DNA of 35,128 bases from Hoeflea sp. (lineage in GTDB: Bacteria; Pseudomonadota; Alphaproteobacteria; Rhizobiales; Rhizobiaceae). Under the pieces are notes generated by a model, which was given only the letters and a program-made list of their open reading frames with translations, had not been told where the DNA came from and ran no database searches. The position numbers and the translations under genes are program-made. Shown here piece by piece: positions 7,687 to 15,561 of the stretch (positions are counted from its first letter, which is position 1; every line of letters starts with the position of its first letter). The stretch is from NCBI RefSeq assembly GCF_014359905.1, contig NZ_JACIYP010000056.1, positions 1 through 35,128 of the forward strand, in the 5' to 3' direction.

Positions 7687-8475
7687 ATGAATCCTGAACA
7701 CGCACCTCTCATTGAAATGAAGAACATCGAAAAGCATTTCGGCTCGGTGATCGCATTGAACGGCGTGTCGCTGGAGATCTATCCCGGCGAATGCCATTGC
7801 CTGCTGGGCGACAACGGCGCGGGCAAGTCCACCTTCATCAAGACCATGTCGGGCGTGCACAAGCCGACCGCCGGCGAGATCCTGTTCGAAGGCAGGCCGA
7901 TGCATTTCGACGATCCGCGCGACGCCATCACCGCCGGCATCGCCACGGTCTACCAGGATCTGGCGATGATCCCGCTGATGTCGGTGAGCCGCAACTTCTT
8001 CATGGGCAACGAGCCCGAGAAGCGCTTCGGCCCGTTCAGGCTGTTCGACCACGAGCACGCCAACCGGGTGACGCTCGAGGAAATGCGCAAGATGGGCATC
8101 AACCTGCGCGGGCCCGACCAGGCGGTGGGCACGCTCTCGGGCGGCGAGCGCCAGACGGTCGCCATCGCCCGCGCCGTGCATTTCGGCGCCAAGGTGCTGA
8201 TCCTCGACGAACCCACCTCGGCGCTGGGCGTGCGCCAGACCGCCAATGTGCTGGCCACCATCGACAAGGTGCGCAAGGACGGCATCGCCGTGGTGTTCAT
8301 CACCCACAATGTCCGCCATGCGCTGGCCGTCGGCGACCGCTTCACCGTGCTCAACCGCGGCAAGACGCTCGGCACCGCCCAGCGCGGCCAGATCACGCCG
8401 GACGAATTGCAGGACCTGATGGCCGGAGGCCAGGAAATGGTGGCGCTCGAGAGCTCGCTCGGAGGCACAGTCTGA
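7687..8475 (+). CDS. Sugar ABC transporter ATP-binding protein, single domain (FrcA-like)
   Basis: A 262-residue ATPase with Walker A GDNGAGKS (about residues 40-47), Q-loop TVYQDLAM, signature LSGGERQT and Walker B VLILDEP. Ribose-type ATPases such as RbsA are fused duplicates of about 500 residues; this one has a single domain, as in rhizobial FrcA, so it would work as a homodimer. It lies one base after the permease, with GGGAG as ribosome site inside the permease 3' end. It energises uptake of the LacI-controlled substrate. No kinase or catabolic gene follows, since the next unit is a phosphonate-type transporter. Confidence 0.93.
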   Translation: MNPEHAPLIEMKNIEKHFGSVIALNGVSLEIYPGECHCLLGDNGAGKSTFIKTMSGVHKPTAGEILFEGRPMHFDDPRDAITAGIATVYQDLAMIPLMSVSRNFFMGNEPEKRFGPFRLFDHEHANRVTLEEMRKMGINLRGPDQAVGTLSGGERQTVAIARAVHFGAKVLILDEPTSALGVRQTANVLATIDKVRKDGIAVVFITHNVRHALAVGDRFTVLNRGKTLGTAQRGQITPDELQDLMAGGQEMVALESSLGGTV

Positions 8476-8539
8476 GAGACCGGCGCCGGTGTGCGCCCGA
8501 GCGTCGACATCCGCCGCCAGGGCGCGGCCAAACGCAGTC

Positions 8540-8557
8540 TTGTCACACACCTGTCAT
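8540..8557 (+). promoter_or_regulatory. PHO box upstream of phnD
   Basis: TTGTCAC ACAC CTGTCAT shows two 7-bp direct repeats with an 11-bp period, matching the CTGTCAT-N4-CTGTCAT PhoB consensus. It lies 129 bases upstream of the phnD start codon in the gap after the sugar ABC operon. Induction of the phn operon under phosphate limitation by PhoB is the established meaning of such a site; binding here is inferred. Confidence 0.8.
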
Positions 8558-8586
8558 GATCGCCGGCATGGGGGTGGGCGCGGTCG

Positions 8587-8606
8587 GCGTCGCTCCTGTG
8601 CGACGC
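8587..8606 (+). promoter_or_regulatory. Stem-loop in phnD leader
   Basis: GCGTCGC at 8587-8593 pairs perfectly with GCGACGC at 8600-8606 around a 6-nt loop. It sits 30 bases after the PHO box and 80 bases before phnD, with no T-tract. If transcription starts just after the PHO box, it is in the 5' leader; it might instead end the upstream sugar operon. Confidence 0.35.
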
Positions 8607-8686
8607 GATGATCGCCGACGGCTCGTCTGCGGACTTGCCAAACCGACTTTTCTGTCTCCATACTCAAAACATCCAGGGAGGATGAC

Positions 8687-9664
8687 ATGATCTATAGAAA
8701 CTATTTGCTGGCTGCCGCCAGTGTGCTGGCAGTGTCAGCGTTCACGACCGGTTCCGCTCTCGCAGCAGAGTGCGAACGCGGAGACCTTGACGCGCAATAT
8801 TGCGATGTGGACGGCGACCTGATCGCCGACATCCCGACCGATCCGGCTCAACTCACCGATCCGGACACTCTGATCTTTGCCTACACGCCTGTTGAAGATC
8901 CGGCAGTCTACAAGGAAGCCTGGGCCGATTTCCTGGTTCACCTTGAAAAGATCACAGGCAAGAAGAGCGAGTTCTTCCCGGTTCAGTCCAACGCCGCCCA
9001 GATCGAAGCCATGCGCTCGGGCCGCCTGCACATTGCGGGCTTCAACACCGGCTCCAACCCGCTGGCCGTCAATTGCGCCGGCTTCCGTCCCTTCACCATT
9101 ATGGCGGCGGAAGACGGCAGCTTCGGCTACGAGATGGAAATCATCACCTATCCGGGTTCGGGCATCGAAAAGGTCGAGGACATCAAGGGCAAGACCATGG
9201 CCTTCACCTCCGAGACCTCGAATTCCGGCTTCAAGGCGCCGTCGGCGCTGCTCAAGGCCGAATACAACATGGTGGCCGGCACGGATTTCGAGCCCGCCTT
9301 CTCCGGCAAGCATGACAACTCGATCCTTGGCGTCGCCAACAAGGATTATCCCGCCGCAGCCGTCGCCAACTCGGTGATGGGCCGCATGATCGAGCGCGAT
9401 GTGGTCACGGCCGACCAGATCAAGTCGATCTACAAGTCGCAGACCTTCCCGACCACGGGCTACGGCGTGGCGCACAACCTGACGCCCGAGCTTCAGGAGA
9501 AGATCAAGGAAGCCTTCTTCACCTTCGAATGGGAAGGCTCGTCGCTGAAGCAGGAATTCGAGAAATCCGGCGAAGGCCAGTTCCTGGAAATCAACTACAA
9601 GGATTTCTGGGACGTCGTGCGCAAGATCGACGCGGCCAACGGCGTTCAGTACACCTGCGGGTGA
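8687..9664 (+). CDS. phnD: Phosphate/phosphite/phosphonate ABC transporter binding protein
   Basis: A 325-residue PhnD-family periplasmic binding protein. The signal peptide ends near SALA-AE (about residue 27). The mature part contains the family's TLIFAYTPVEDPAVYKEAW, SNAAQIEAMRSGRLHIAGFN and FTSETSNSGFKAPSALLK, the last forming part of the oxyanion pocket. GGGAGG at 8676-8681 supports the start. It leads an operon phnD-phnC-phnE-phnE-HAD behind a PHO box. PhnD relatives bind phosphonates, phosphite or phosphate; without a C-P lyase or other catabolic gene in view, the true ligand is open. In Sinorhizobium the homologous PhoCDET takes up phosphate and phosphonates. Confidence 0.93.
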   Translation: MIYRNYLLAAASVLAVSAFTTGSALAAECERGDLDAQYCDVDGDLIADIPTDPAQLTDPDTLIFAYTPVEDPAVYKEAWADFLVHLEKITGKKSEFFPVQSNAAQIEAMRSGRLHIAGFNTGSNPLAVNCAGFRPFTIMAAEDGSFGYEMEIITYPGSGIEKVEDIKGKTMAFTSETSNSGFKAPSALLKAEYNMVAGTDFEPAFSGKHDNSILGVANKDYPAAAVANSVMGRMIERDVVTADQIKSIYKSQTFPTTGYGVAHNLTPELQEKIKEAFFTFEWEGSSLKQEFEKSGEGQFLEINYKDFWDVVRKIDAANGVQYTCG

Positions 9665-9677
9665 CCCCCTGCCCTTT

Positions 9678-9706
9678 GGCGTCGCACATCCGTGCGGCGC
9701 CTTTTT
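9678..9706 (+). terminator. Hairpin plus T-tract between phnD and phnC
   Basis: GGCGTCGCAC at 9678-9687 pairs with GTGCGGCGCC at 9692-9701 (one T-G wobble) around a 4-nt loop, followed directly by TTTTT. The next gene belongs to the same transporter on the same strand, so this looks like an internal attenuator that favours binding-protein production. Confidence 0.75.
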
Positions 9707-9726
9707 CTTTCTGCTGACGGGGCCCC

Positions 9727-10527
9727 ATGCTCGAACTCAAGAAACTGACCAAGACCTATCGCACCGGCGACAAGGCCCTCCAGGAGGTTGACCTGATCGT
9801 TCCGAACGGCCAGGTCATGGCTTTGATCGGTCCCTCGGGCGCGGGCAAATCGACGCTGATCCGCTGCATCAACCGGCTGGTCGAACCGACTTCGGGCAGC
9901 GTCATCCTCGATGGCACGGACCTCACGGCGCTGAGCTCCACCGGTCTGCGCAAGATGCGCCGCAAGATGGGCATGATCTTCCAGGAATACGCCCTGGTCG
10001 AGCGGCTGACCGTGATGGAGAACGTTCTCTCGGGCCGGCTCGGCTATGTCGGCTTCTGGCGCTCGTTCCTGCGCAGGTTCCCGCAGTCGGACATCGACGA
10101 AGCCTTCCGGCTGCTCGACCGGGTCGGGCTTCTGGCGATGGCCGACAAGCGCGCCGACGAACTTTCGGGCGGGCAGCGCCAGCGGGTCGGCATCGCCCGG
10201 GCGCTGATCCAGAACCCGCGGCTCTTGCTGGTCGATGAGCCGACCGCCTCGCTCGATCCCAAGACCTCGCGCCAGATCATGCGGCTGATCTGCGAATTGT
10301 GCGCAGAACGCAACCTTGCCGCCGTCATCAACATTCACGACGTGGCGCTGGCGCAGATGTTCGTCGAACGCATCGTCGGCCTGAAGGCCGGGCAACTCGC
10401 CTTTGACGGCAAGCCCACCGAGATGAGCGAAGACGTGCTCACCAGCATCTATGGCGAGGAAGACTGGCAGGCCACCATCCGCAAGGTCGACGAGGAAGAG
10501 GCCGAAGCCGGGGTTGCGGCGCAATGA
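9727..10527 (+). CDS. phnC: Phosphonate-type ABC transporter ATP-binding protein
   Basis: A 266-residue PhnC-family ATPase with Walker A GPSGAGKS (about residues 35-42), Q-loop [24 protein letters not shown] (typical of PhnC), signature LSGGQRQR and Walker B LLLVDEP followed by [13 protein letters not shown]. It provides energy for the PhnE permease pair. Its last four bases (ATGA, 10524-10527) overlap the first phnE start, indicating translational coupling. The C-terminal tail is rich in Glu. Confidence 0.95.
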   Translation: MLELKKLTKTYRTGDKALQEVDLIVPNGQVMALIGPSGAGKSTLIRCINRLVEPTSGSVILDGTDLTALSSTGLRKMRRKMGMIFQEYALVERLTVMENVLSGRLGYVGFWRSFLRRFPQSDIDEAFRLLDRVGLLAMADKRADELSGGQRQRVGIARALIQNPRLLLVDEPTASLDPKTSRQIMRLICELCAERNLAAVINIHDVALAQMFVERIVGLKAGQLAFDGKPTEMSEDVLTSIYGEEDWQATIRKVDEEEAEAGVAAQ

Positions 10528-11339
10528 CAACGGTGACGCTGGATGAAAGGCTTGGCAGCGGATGGAAGAAGCCGCCCTTCATCCCGAACCCGGCGCTGCG
10601 CTGGAGCCTGTTCATCGGCGGCCTCATCTATCTCGTGCTGGCCGTCGGCTCGATCGACGTCAACTGGGCCCGCGTGGCCGAGGGCCTGAGCCGCGGCTGG
10701 GCCTTCGTGACGGCGTTCTTCAATCCCGATTTCGTCTCCCGTGGCGGCGACATCCGGGCCGGCATCCTCGAAAGCGTCATCATCACCATCACCTCGACCG
10801 TGGTCGGCATCGCCATCTCGATCCCGATCGGTCTGGGCGCCGCGCGCAACATCGCGCCGCTGCCGGTCTATCTCGTCTGCCGGGCGATCGTCGCGCTGTC
10901 GCGGGCGCTGAACGAGATCATTGTCGCCATCCTGCTGGTGGCCATCTTCGGCTTCGGCCCGCTGGCAGGGTTCCTGACCCTGTCCTTCGCCACCATCGGC
11001 TTCATGTCGAAGCTGCTTGCGGAGGACATCGAGGAAATGAGCAAAGCCCAGGCCGAGGCGATCCGCGCCACCGGCTCCTCTTGGCTGCAATGGGTCAATT
11101 ACGGCGTCCAGCCGCAGGTGATGCCGCGGCTGATCGGGCTGTCGATGTACCGGCTCGACATCAATTTCCGCGAATCCGCCGTTCTCGGCCTGGTCGGCGC
11201 CGGCGGCATCGGGGCGACGCTCAACACGGCCTTCGACCGCTATGAGTTCGACACCGCCGCGGCGATCCTCTTGATCATCATCGTCACCGTGATGGCGCTC
11301 GAATATCTCTCCGGCATCATCCGGGCAAAGGTGCAATAA
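10524..11339 (+). CDS. phnE: Phosphonate-type ABC transporter permease, first PhnE
   Basis: A 271-residue inner-membrane permease of the BPD_transp_1 family, PhnE branch. It has about six helices and a conserved cytoplasmic coupling segment [24 protein letters not shown] followed by [19 protein letters not shown], the PhnE signature. The start overlaps phnC (ATGA) and the stop overlaps the second phnE (TAATG), so the permeases are made in step. The two PhnE proteins probably form a heterodimer, as PhoE and PhoT do in Sinorhizobium. Confidence 0.94.
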   Translation: MTTVTLDERLGSGWKKPPFIPNPALRWSLFIGGLIYLVLAVGSIDVNWARVAEGLSRGWAFVTAFFNPDFVSRGGDIRAGILESVIITITSTVVGIAISIPIGLGAARNIAPLPVYLVCRAIVALSRALNEIIVAILLVAIFGFGPLAGFLTLSFATIGFMSKLLAEDIEEMSKAQAEAIRATGSSWLQWVNYGVQPQVMPRLIGLSMYRLDINFRESAVLGLVGAGGIGATLNTAFDRYEFDTAAAILLIIIVTVMALEYLSGIIRAKVQ

Positions 11340-12157
11340 TGCCAGTATCCACCTCCCCAGACGGCGCGAAAATCTGGCAGTTGCGCACCCGCAACCAGAC
11401 GCTGACCCGCTGGGCCGCCTATCTCGTGGCTGTCGCCATCTTCATGTGGTGCTGGCAGCGCATTTCCGAGGCCACCACCTGGTTTTTCGTCTGGGATGCG
11501 CCGCGGATTGCCGCCGATATCGGCGGCCGCGCCTGGCCGCCGCGCTGGTCCTATATGGACAATCTGTGGGGTCCGCTCTGGGACACGCTCAACATGGCCA
11601 CGCTCGGCACGCTGCTGGCGCTGGTGATGGCGGTGCCGGTGGCGTTCCTGGCGGCGCGCAACACCACGCCAAGCGCCCTGTTCATCAGGCCCGTGGCGCT
11701 GTTCATCATCGTCGCCACCCGCTCGATCAATTCGCTGATCTGGGCGCTCTTGCTGGTCGCCATCGTCGGACCCGGCGTCTTCGCCGGGCTGATGGCGATC
11801 GCGCTGCGCTCGATCGGGTTCTGCGCCAAGCTGCTCTATGAGGCGATCGAGGAGATCGACGAGAAGCAGGTCGAGGCGATCACCGCCACCGGCGCCAGCC
11901 GCTGGCAGGTGATGGCCTTCGGCATCGTGCCGCAGGTGATGCCCGCCTTTGCCGGCATCAGCGTGTTCCGCTGGGACATCAACATCCGCGAATCCACCGT
12001 GCTCGGCCTGGTCGGCGCCGGCGGCATCGGGCTGCAACTACAGTCCTCGCTCAACACGCTGGCCTGGCCGCAGGTGACGCTGATCCTGATCGTCATCCTC
12101 GCTGCGGTGCTGGTCGGCGAATGGGTGTCCGCCAAGGTGCGAGGCGCCATCATTTGA
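11339..12157 (+). CDS. phnE: Phosphonate-type ABC transporter permease, second PhnE
   Basis: A 272-residue paralogue of the preceding permease. It shares the coupling segment (EAITATGASRWQVMAFGIVPQVMP) and the [23 protein letters not shown] signature, but has a longer periplasmic loop with several Trp residues near the N-terminus (TTWFFVWDAPRIAADIGGRAWPPRW). It corresponds to PhoT in the PhoCDET arrangement. The start is one base before the end of the first phnE. Its own stop overlaps the TTG start of the HAD gene, extending the coupled chain. Confidence 0.93.
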   Translation: MPVSTSPDGAKIWQLRTRNQTLTRWAAYLVAVAIFMWCWQRISEATTWFFVWDAPRIAADIGGRAWPPRWSYMDNLWGPLWDTLNMATLGTLLALVMAVPVAFLAARNTTPSALFIRPVALFIIVATRSINSLIWALLLVAIVGPGVFAGLMAIALRSIGFCAKLLYEAIEEIDEKQVEAITATGASRWQVMAFGIVPQVMPAFAGISVFRWDINIRESTVLGLVGAGGIGLQLQSSLNTLAWPQVTLILIVILAAVLVGEWVSAKVRGAII

Positions 12158-13077
12158 GCACGGGTGCTGCGATCATCACCGGCCAGGACGCTGTCTGGGC
12201 CTTCAACGAATATGAGTCCATTCGCCATCGCCTGCCCGCGATGCGCCAGGTTTCGCAATCGGTCCGCGCGGACGATCTCGACGCCATCGCGGATCAGGCC
12301 GATGTCTTCCTTCTCGACGCCTTTGGCGTGCTCAACATCGGCGAGACCGCCATTCCCGGCGTGGTCGATCGCGTCGACGGGCTGAGGCGCGCCGGCAAGC
12401 AGGTGCTGGTCGTCACCAATGCGGCGGGCTATCCTTCGTCGGTGCTGCACGCCCGCTATCACCGGCTGGGCTACAGCTTCAAGGCAGATGACGTGGTCTC
12501 AAGCCGCATGGCGCTGCTGGCAAATCTTCGCGCCTATCCCAGGCGCCGATGGGGCGTGGTGGCCGCGCCGAAATTCGGGCGCGAAGAACTGCCCGACGGC
12601 GCAATCTTTCTTGAGGACGACCCGAACGCCTACGCCAAGGCCGAGGGGTTCCTGATGCTGGGCGCATCGGCCTGGAGCGAGACGCGGCAGGCGTTGCTCG
12701 AACAGGCGCTGAAGGACAATCCGCGAGAGCTGCTGGTCGGCAACCCGGACCTGGTCGCGCCGGTGGAGGCCGGACTGTCGCGCGAACCCGGGCACTACGC
12801 CCACCGTCTGGCCGACGCCACCGGCATTGCGCCGGTGTTTTACGGCAAGCCGTTCCCGGCGATCTTCGATATCGTGCGAACCCGCATCCGGCCGGGCGTG
12901 CCTGACGACCGGGTGGTGATGGTGGGCGACACGCTGCACACCGACATTCTCGGCGGCGGCGCTGCCGGATTCAGAACCGCGCTGATCAAGGGCTACGGCT
13001 TTTTCGACGGCGCCGATCCGTCGGCCGCGATCGAAAAGTCCGGCATCGTTCCCGATTTCATCCTCGACCGGCCTTGA
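12154..13077 (+). CDS. HAD-superfamily subfamily IIA hydrolase coupled to phn operon
   Basis: A 307-residue HAD-IIA protein from a TTG start at 12154 that overlaps the phnE stop (TTGA) with GAGG 9 bases upstream; ATG at 12241 is an alternative. HAD motifs are visible: motif I LLDAFGVL (D55), motif II VVTNAAGYP, the HAD-IIA cap, motif III GKPFPAIFD and motif IV MVGDTLHTDILGG. In motif I the usual second Asp (general acid, D+2) is Phe57, as in related groups with a bulky residue there. Family members dephosphorylate small phosphate esters. Its location suggests a role in phosphate salvage under PhoB control, but the substrate is unknown. Confidence 0.85.
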   Translation: MSTGAAIITGQDAVWAFNEYESIRHRLPAMRQVSQSVRADDLDAIADQADVFLLDAFGVLNIGETAIPGVVDRVDGLRRAGKQVLVVTNAAGYPSSVLHARYHRLGYSFKADDVVSSRMALLANLRAYPRRRWGVVAAPKFGREELPDGAIFLEDDPNAYAKAEGFLMLGASAWSETRQALLEQALKDNPRELLVGNPDLVAPVEAGLSREPGHYAHRLADATGIAPVFYGKPFPAIFDIVRTRIRPGVPDDRVVMVGDTLHTDILGGGAAGFRTALIKGYGFFDGADPSAAIEKSGIVPDFILDRP

Positions 13078-13169
13078 TCTGCCGATTCCAGATGTTTCGG
13101 TCCCAGTCTGAGCAATCCCGCGTCATACTGCAGATCAGATGGATGTCCGTCGTCCATGACAAACGAAAA

Positions 13170-13191
13170 CCGCCGGACCTTCGCCCGGCGG
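13170..13191. terminator. Bidirectional terminator between HAD and chemoreceptor genes
   Basis: CCGCCGG at 13170-13176 pairs with CCGGCGG at 13185-13191 around an 8-nt loop. On the + strand it is followed by CCTTTCCTT; on the minus strand it is followed by TTTTCGTTT. It lies between two convergent genes and can serve both, better on the minus strand. Confidence 0.7.
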
Positions 13192-13243
13192 CCTTTCCTT
13201 GACAGGCTGTGGAAGCTCGCGCCCTGGCGCGGGCAGTTTTGCC

Positions 13244-15184
13244 TCAGAAGTCTTCCCAAGTTTCCGGCTTGGCCGCCGCGTTACCCCGCACGGCGCTTCC
13301 CACCCGGCTGATCAGACGGTTTGCAGGTGAGGTGACGGCGGCATGACGGTCGTTGCTCGCGAGCACTGGCGCAGACGATTGGGAGATCTCGAAACGGGCG
13401 ATCAGTTTGAACAGTGCATCGGCTTCCTTGGTCAGCGCATGGCTGGCGGCAGTCGATTCCTCGACCATGGCGGCATTCTGCTGCGTACCCTGGTCCATGG
13501 TGGTGACGGCGGCATTGATCTCCTTGAGGCCAATGGCCTGTTCCTTGGCGCCTTCGACGATCGCCGAGACATTGGTGCTGACCGACCGGACCTGGCTGAC
13601 GATATGCTCCAGCGCCTTGCCGGTTTCGGTCACCAGACTGACGCCGTTCTTCACCTGATCACCTGACTTGCTGATCAGCGCCTTGATCTCCTTGGCAGCA
13701 CTCGCAGACCGTTGCGCCAGTTCGCGCACTTCCTGCGCCACGACCGCAAAGCCCCTGCCCGCTTCGCCCGCGCGCGCGGCCTCGACCCCGGCATTGAGCG
13801 CCAGCAGGTTTGTCTGGAAGGCGATCTCGTCGATGACACCGATGATGCTCGAAATCTCCTTCGACGAGGTTTCGATCTCTTGCATGGCATGGACGGCCCG
13901 ACTGACGACCTCGCCGGATTGCTCGGCGGATTGACGCGTCTCGTTCACCAGCTTGCCGGCCTCATCGGCGCGACGGCTCGAATCGCTGACGGTGGTGGTG
14001 ATCTCCTCAAGCGCGGCCGCGGTTTCTTCCACGGACGCCGCCTGCTGCTCGGTTCGCTTGGACAGATCGTCTGCCGCCGCCCGGATCTGGTTCGAGCCGG
14101 CGGCGATTGCCTGGGCGTTCTGGCCGACACGCCGCAGCGCGTCCTCAAGCTTGCCAACAGCGTCATTGAAATCGACACGCACAGGGTCAAGCCGCTCGGC
14201 AAAGTTTTCGCTGATCCGGTGGGTCAGCTTGCCATCCGCGAGTTGACCCAGTGCATGACCGATGCTTTCAACAGCAAATCGAACTTCGGCAGCTTCCTGC
14301 TTCTGCCGCTCTTCGCGCTCCAGCAGTTCCTTTTCGGACAGCGAGCGGTTGGCTCTCGCCTCCTCCTCGAGACGGAGGCGTTCACGGGCATTGTCGCGGA
14401 AGACCTTGACTGTCGAAGCCATCGCGCCGATTTCATCGGTGCGCTCTTCGCAAAGAATGGTGACGTCGAGATCACCCTTTGCCAGCGCACACATAGCGCC
14501 GGTGATCTTGTTGAGCGGGCGGGTTACGCTAACAACGACAGCCCAGATCGAGCCAACTGCGAGAAGCAGCGCAAACCCAAGACCAATCATCTGCATATAG
14601 GTGAAGCCGTCAGCCGCTGCGGAGACTTCTGCGCCGACGGTTTGGTTCTGGAGTTCCTGGTAGTCGATAAATCGGTTGATCGCCCCCAGCCATTCGACGA
14701 AATAAGGCCGCGCCTGATCCATCAGCAGGACTTCGGCTTCGGCGCTGTTGCCCGCGCGGACAAGGGAAATGATCTCGCCCACGACCGGATTGGTCCTGGC
14801 CTGAATATCCGCAATGTCCTTGGCAATCGCCCTTTCCTCGGCCGAGGTATCCTCGCGCTCGCCAAGCATCTGGTTCAACATGACCTCGTTTTGCGCATAG
14901 GCCGCTTCGAGTTGGTCAATCAGTGTGACGGCAGCCTCCAGATCGGCTGGCGAGGAGACCAGGACGACATCGCGAATGGCGATTGCGCGATCATGGACAC
15001 TTCCACGGAAGTTGATGGAGTACCGCTGTTTGACGCTGTTGACGTCATTGATCACCTGCAGGTTCCGGCTGATGCCGTCCACCTGGCTCACAGAGAAAAT
15101 GGTCAGTGCAGCCATGAGAGCAAGCACAAAACCGAAAGCCAGTGACAAACGGCCCAGGATGCCGACGCGACGAAAAGCAGTCAT
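13244..15184 (-). CDS. Methyl-accepting chemotaxis protein with CheR/CheB tether
   Basis: A 646-residue transmembrane chemoreceptor. TM1 spans about residues 11-31. A periplasmic helical sensor domain (about 32-196, four-helix-bundle type) is followed by TM2 at about 197-219. A HAMP domain covers about 220-272, and a second HAMP-like helical region lies around 300-350. The signalling domain has the conserved hairpin tip [20 protein letters not shown] and [17 protein letters not shown] at about 451-487. The protein ends in TWEDF, which fits the xWxxF pentapeptide that tethers CheR and CheB. Start MTAFRR has GAGG upstream. It is a monocistronic unit; no che genes are nearby. The ligand is unknown. 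Confidence 0.95.
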   Translation of the reverse strand: MTAFRRVGILGRLSLAFGFVLALMAALTIFSVSQVDGISRNLQVINDVNSVKQRYSINFRGSVHDRAIAIRDVVLVSSPADLEAAVTLIDQLEAAYAQNEVMLNQMLGEREDTSAEERAIAKDIADIQARTNPVVGEIISLVRAGNSAEAEVLLMDQARPYFVEWLGAINRFIDYQELQNQTVGAEVSAAADGFTYMQMIGLGFALLLAVGSIWAVVVSVTRPLNKITGAMCALAKGDLDVTILCEERTDEIGAMASTVKVFRDNARERLRLEEEARANRSLSEKELLEREERQKQEAAEVRFAVESIGHALGQLADGKLTHRISENFAERLDPVRVDFNDAVGKLEDALRRVGQNAQAIAAGSNQIRAAADDLSKRTEQQAASVEETAAALEEITTTVSDSSRRADEAGKLVNETRQSAEQSGEVVSRAVHAMQEIETSSKEISSIIGVIDEIAFQTNLLALNAGVEAARAGEAGRGFAVVAQEVRELAQRSASAAKEIKALISKSGDQVKNGVSLVTETGKALEHIVSQVRSVSTNVSAIVEGAKEQAIGLKEINAAVTTMDQGTQQNAAMVEESTAASHALTKEADALFKLIARFEISQSSAPVLASNDRHAAVTSPANRLISRVGSAVRGNAAAKPETWEDF

Positions 15185-15561
15185 TTCCAGATACCTCTGA
15201 GTTAAATGGCATGATGTGGGAGTGAGCGAAGACGTGATGTCCCGGGCTCGGCCTGCCTTTCGCCTGTTGCAAGAGTGATAGCATGACGCGAAGAGGCGCT
15301 ATCCGCACCTCGCTCACTAACCCATCAATTCTGCTTGACGATTCAGCCCGACAAGGGCCCCGCTGAAGTCAGATCTAGAGCGAATCTGTTAAGCGGTTGA
15401 TAATTTAATGGCTAAGGCTTCTTCCATCATGGCGATTCTTTAGGGGACCCCCCTCACTGCATCGTCACCTCCCCCGCTTGACGCACATCAAGGCGATCCG
15501 GACCTTACCCCCTATAGTGGCATTTCATTCGCTATTGTTCGCAATGCCTTAGGAGGGCCTT
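15185..15561. other. Divergent regulatory region between chemoreceptor and ppsA
   Basis: This 377-bp gap separates divergent genes. Its right third holds an FNR/FixK-like box and a -10 element for ppsA. The middle (about 15375-15425) is AT-richer than its surroundings and may hold the chemoreceptor promoter, but I see no convincing -35/-10 pair there. No open frame with protein character is present. Confidence 0.6.
15478..15518 (+). promoter_or_regulatory. FNR/FixK-like box and -10 element of ppsA
   Basis: TTGACGCACATCAA at 15478-15491 matches TTGAT-N4-ATCAA in nine of ten fixed positions and is flanked by C and G to extend the palindrome. TATAGT at 15513-15518 is a good -10 element. Taking +1 seven bases past the hexamer (15525), the box is centred near -40.5, close to the -41.5 of class II FNR/CRP-type activation. 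The inference is activation under low oxygen. Confidence 0.75.

Noticed and set aside
13712..15145. Long + strand open frame opposite the chemoreceptor
   Set aside because: The opposite strand encodes a complete receptor with TM helices, HAMP and signalling tip; the + strand frame has no domain or start signal.
15441..15457. GGGG-A-CCCC run upstream of ppsA
   Set aside because: The possible 4-bp stem has a one-base loop and cannot form; it is outside the promoter elements.
15478..15518. TTGACG and TATAGT read as an ordinary sigma-70 promoter
   Set aside because: The spacing is 29 bp, far from 16-18 bp; the TTGACG is better explained as half of the FNR-like box.
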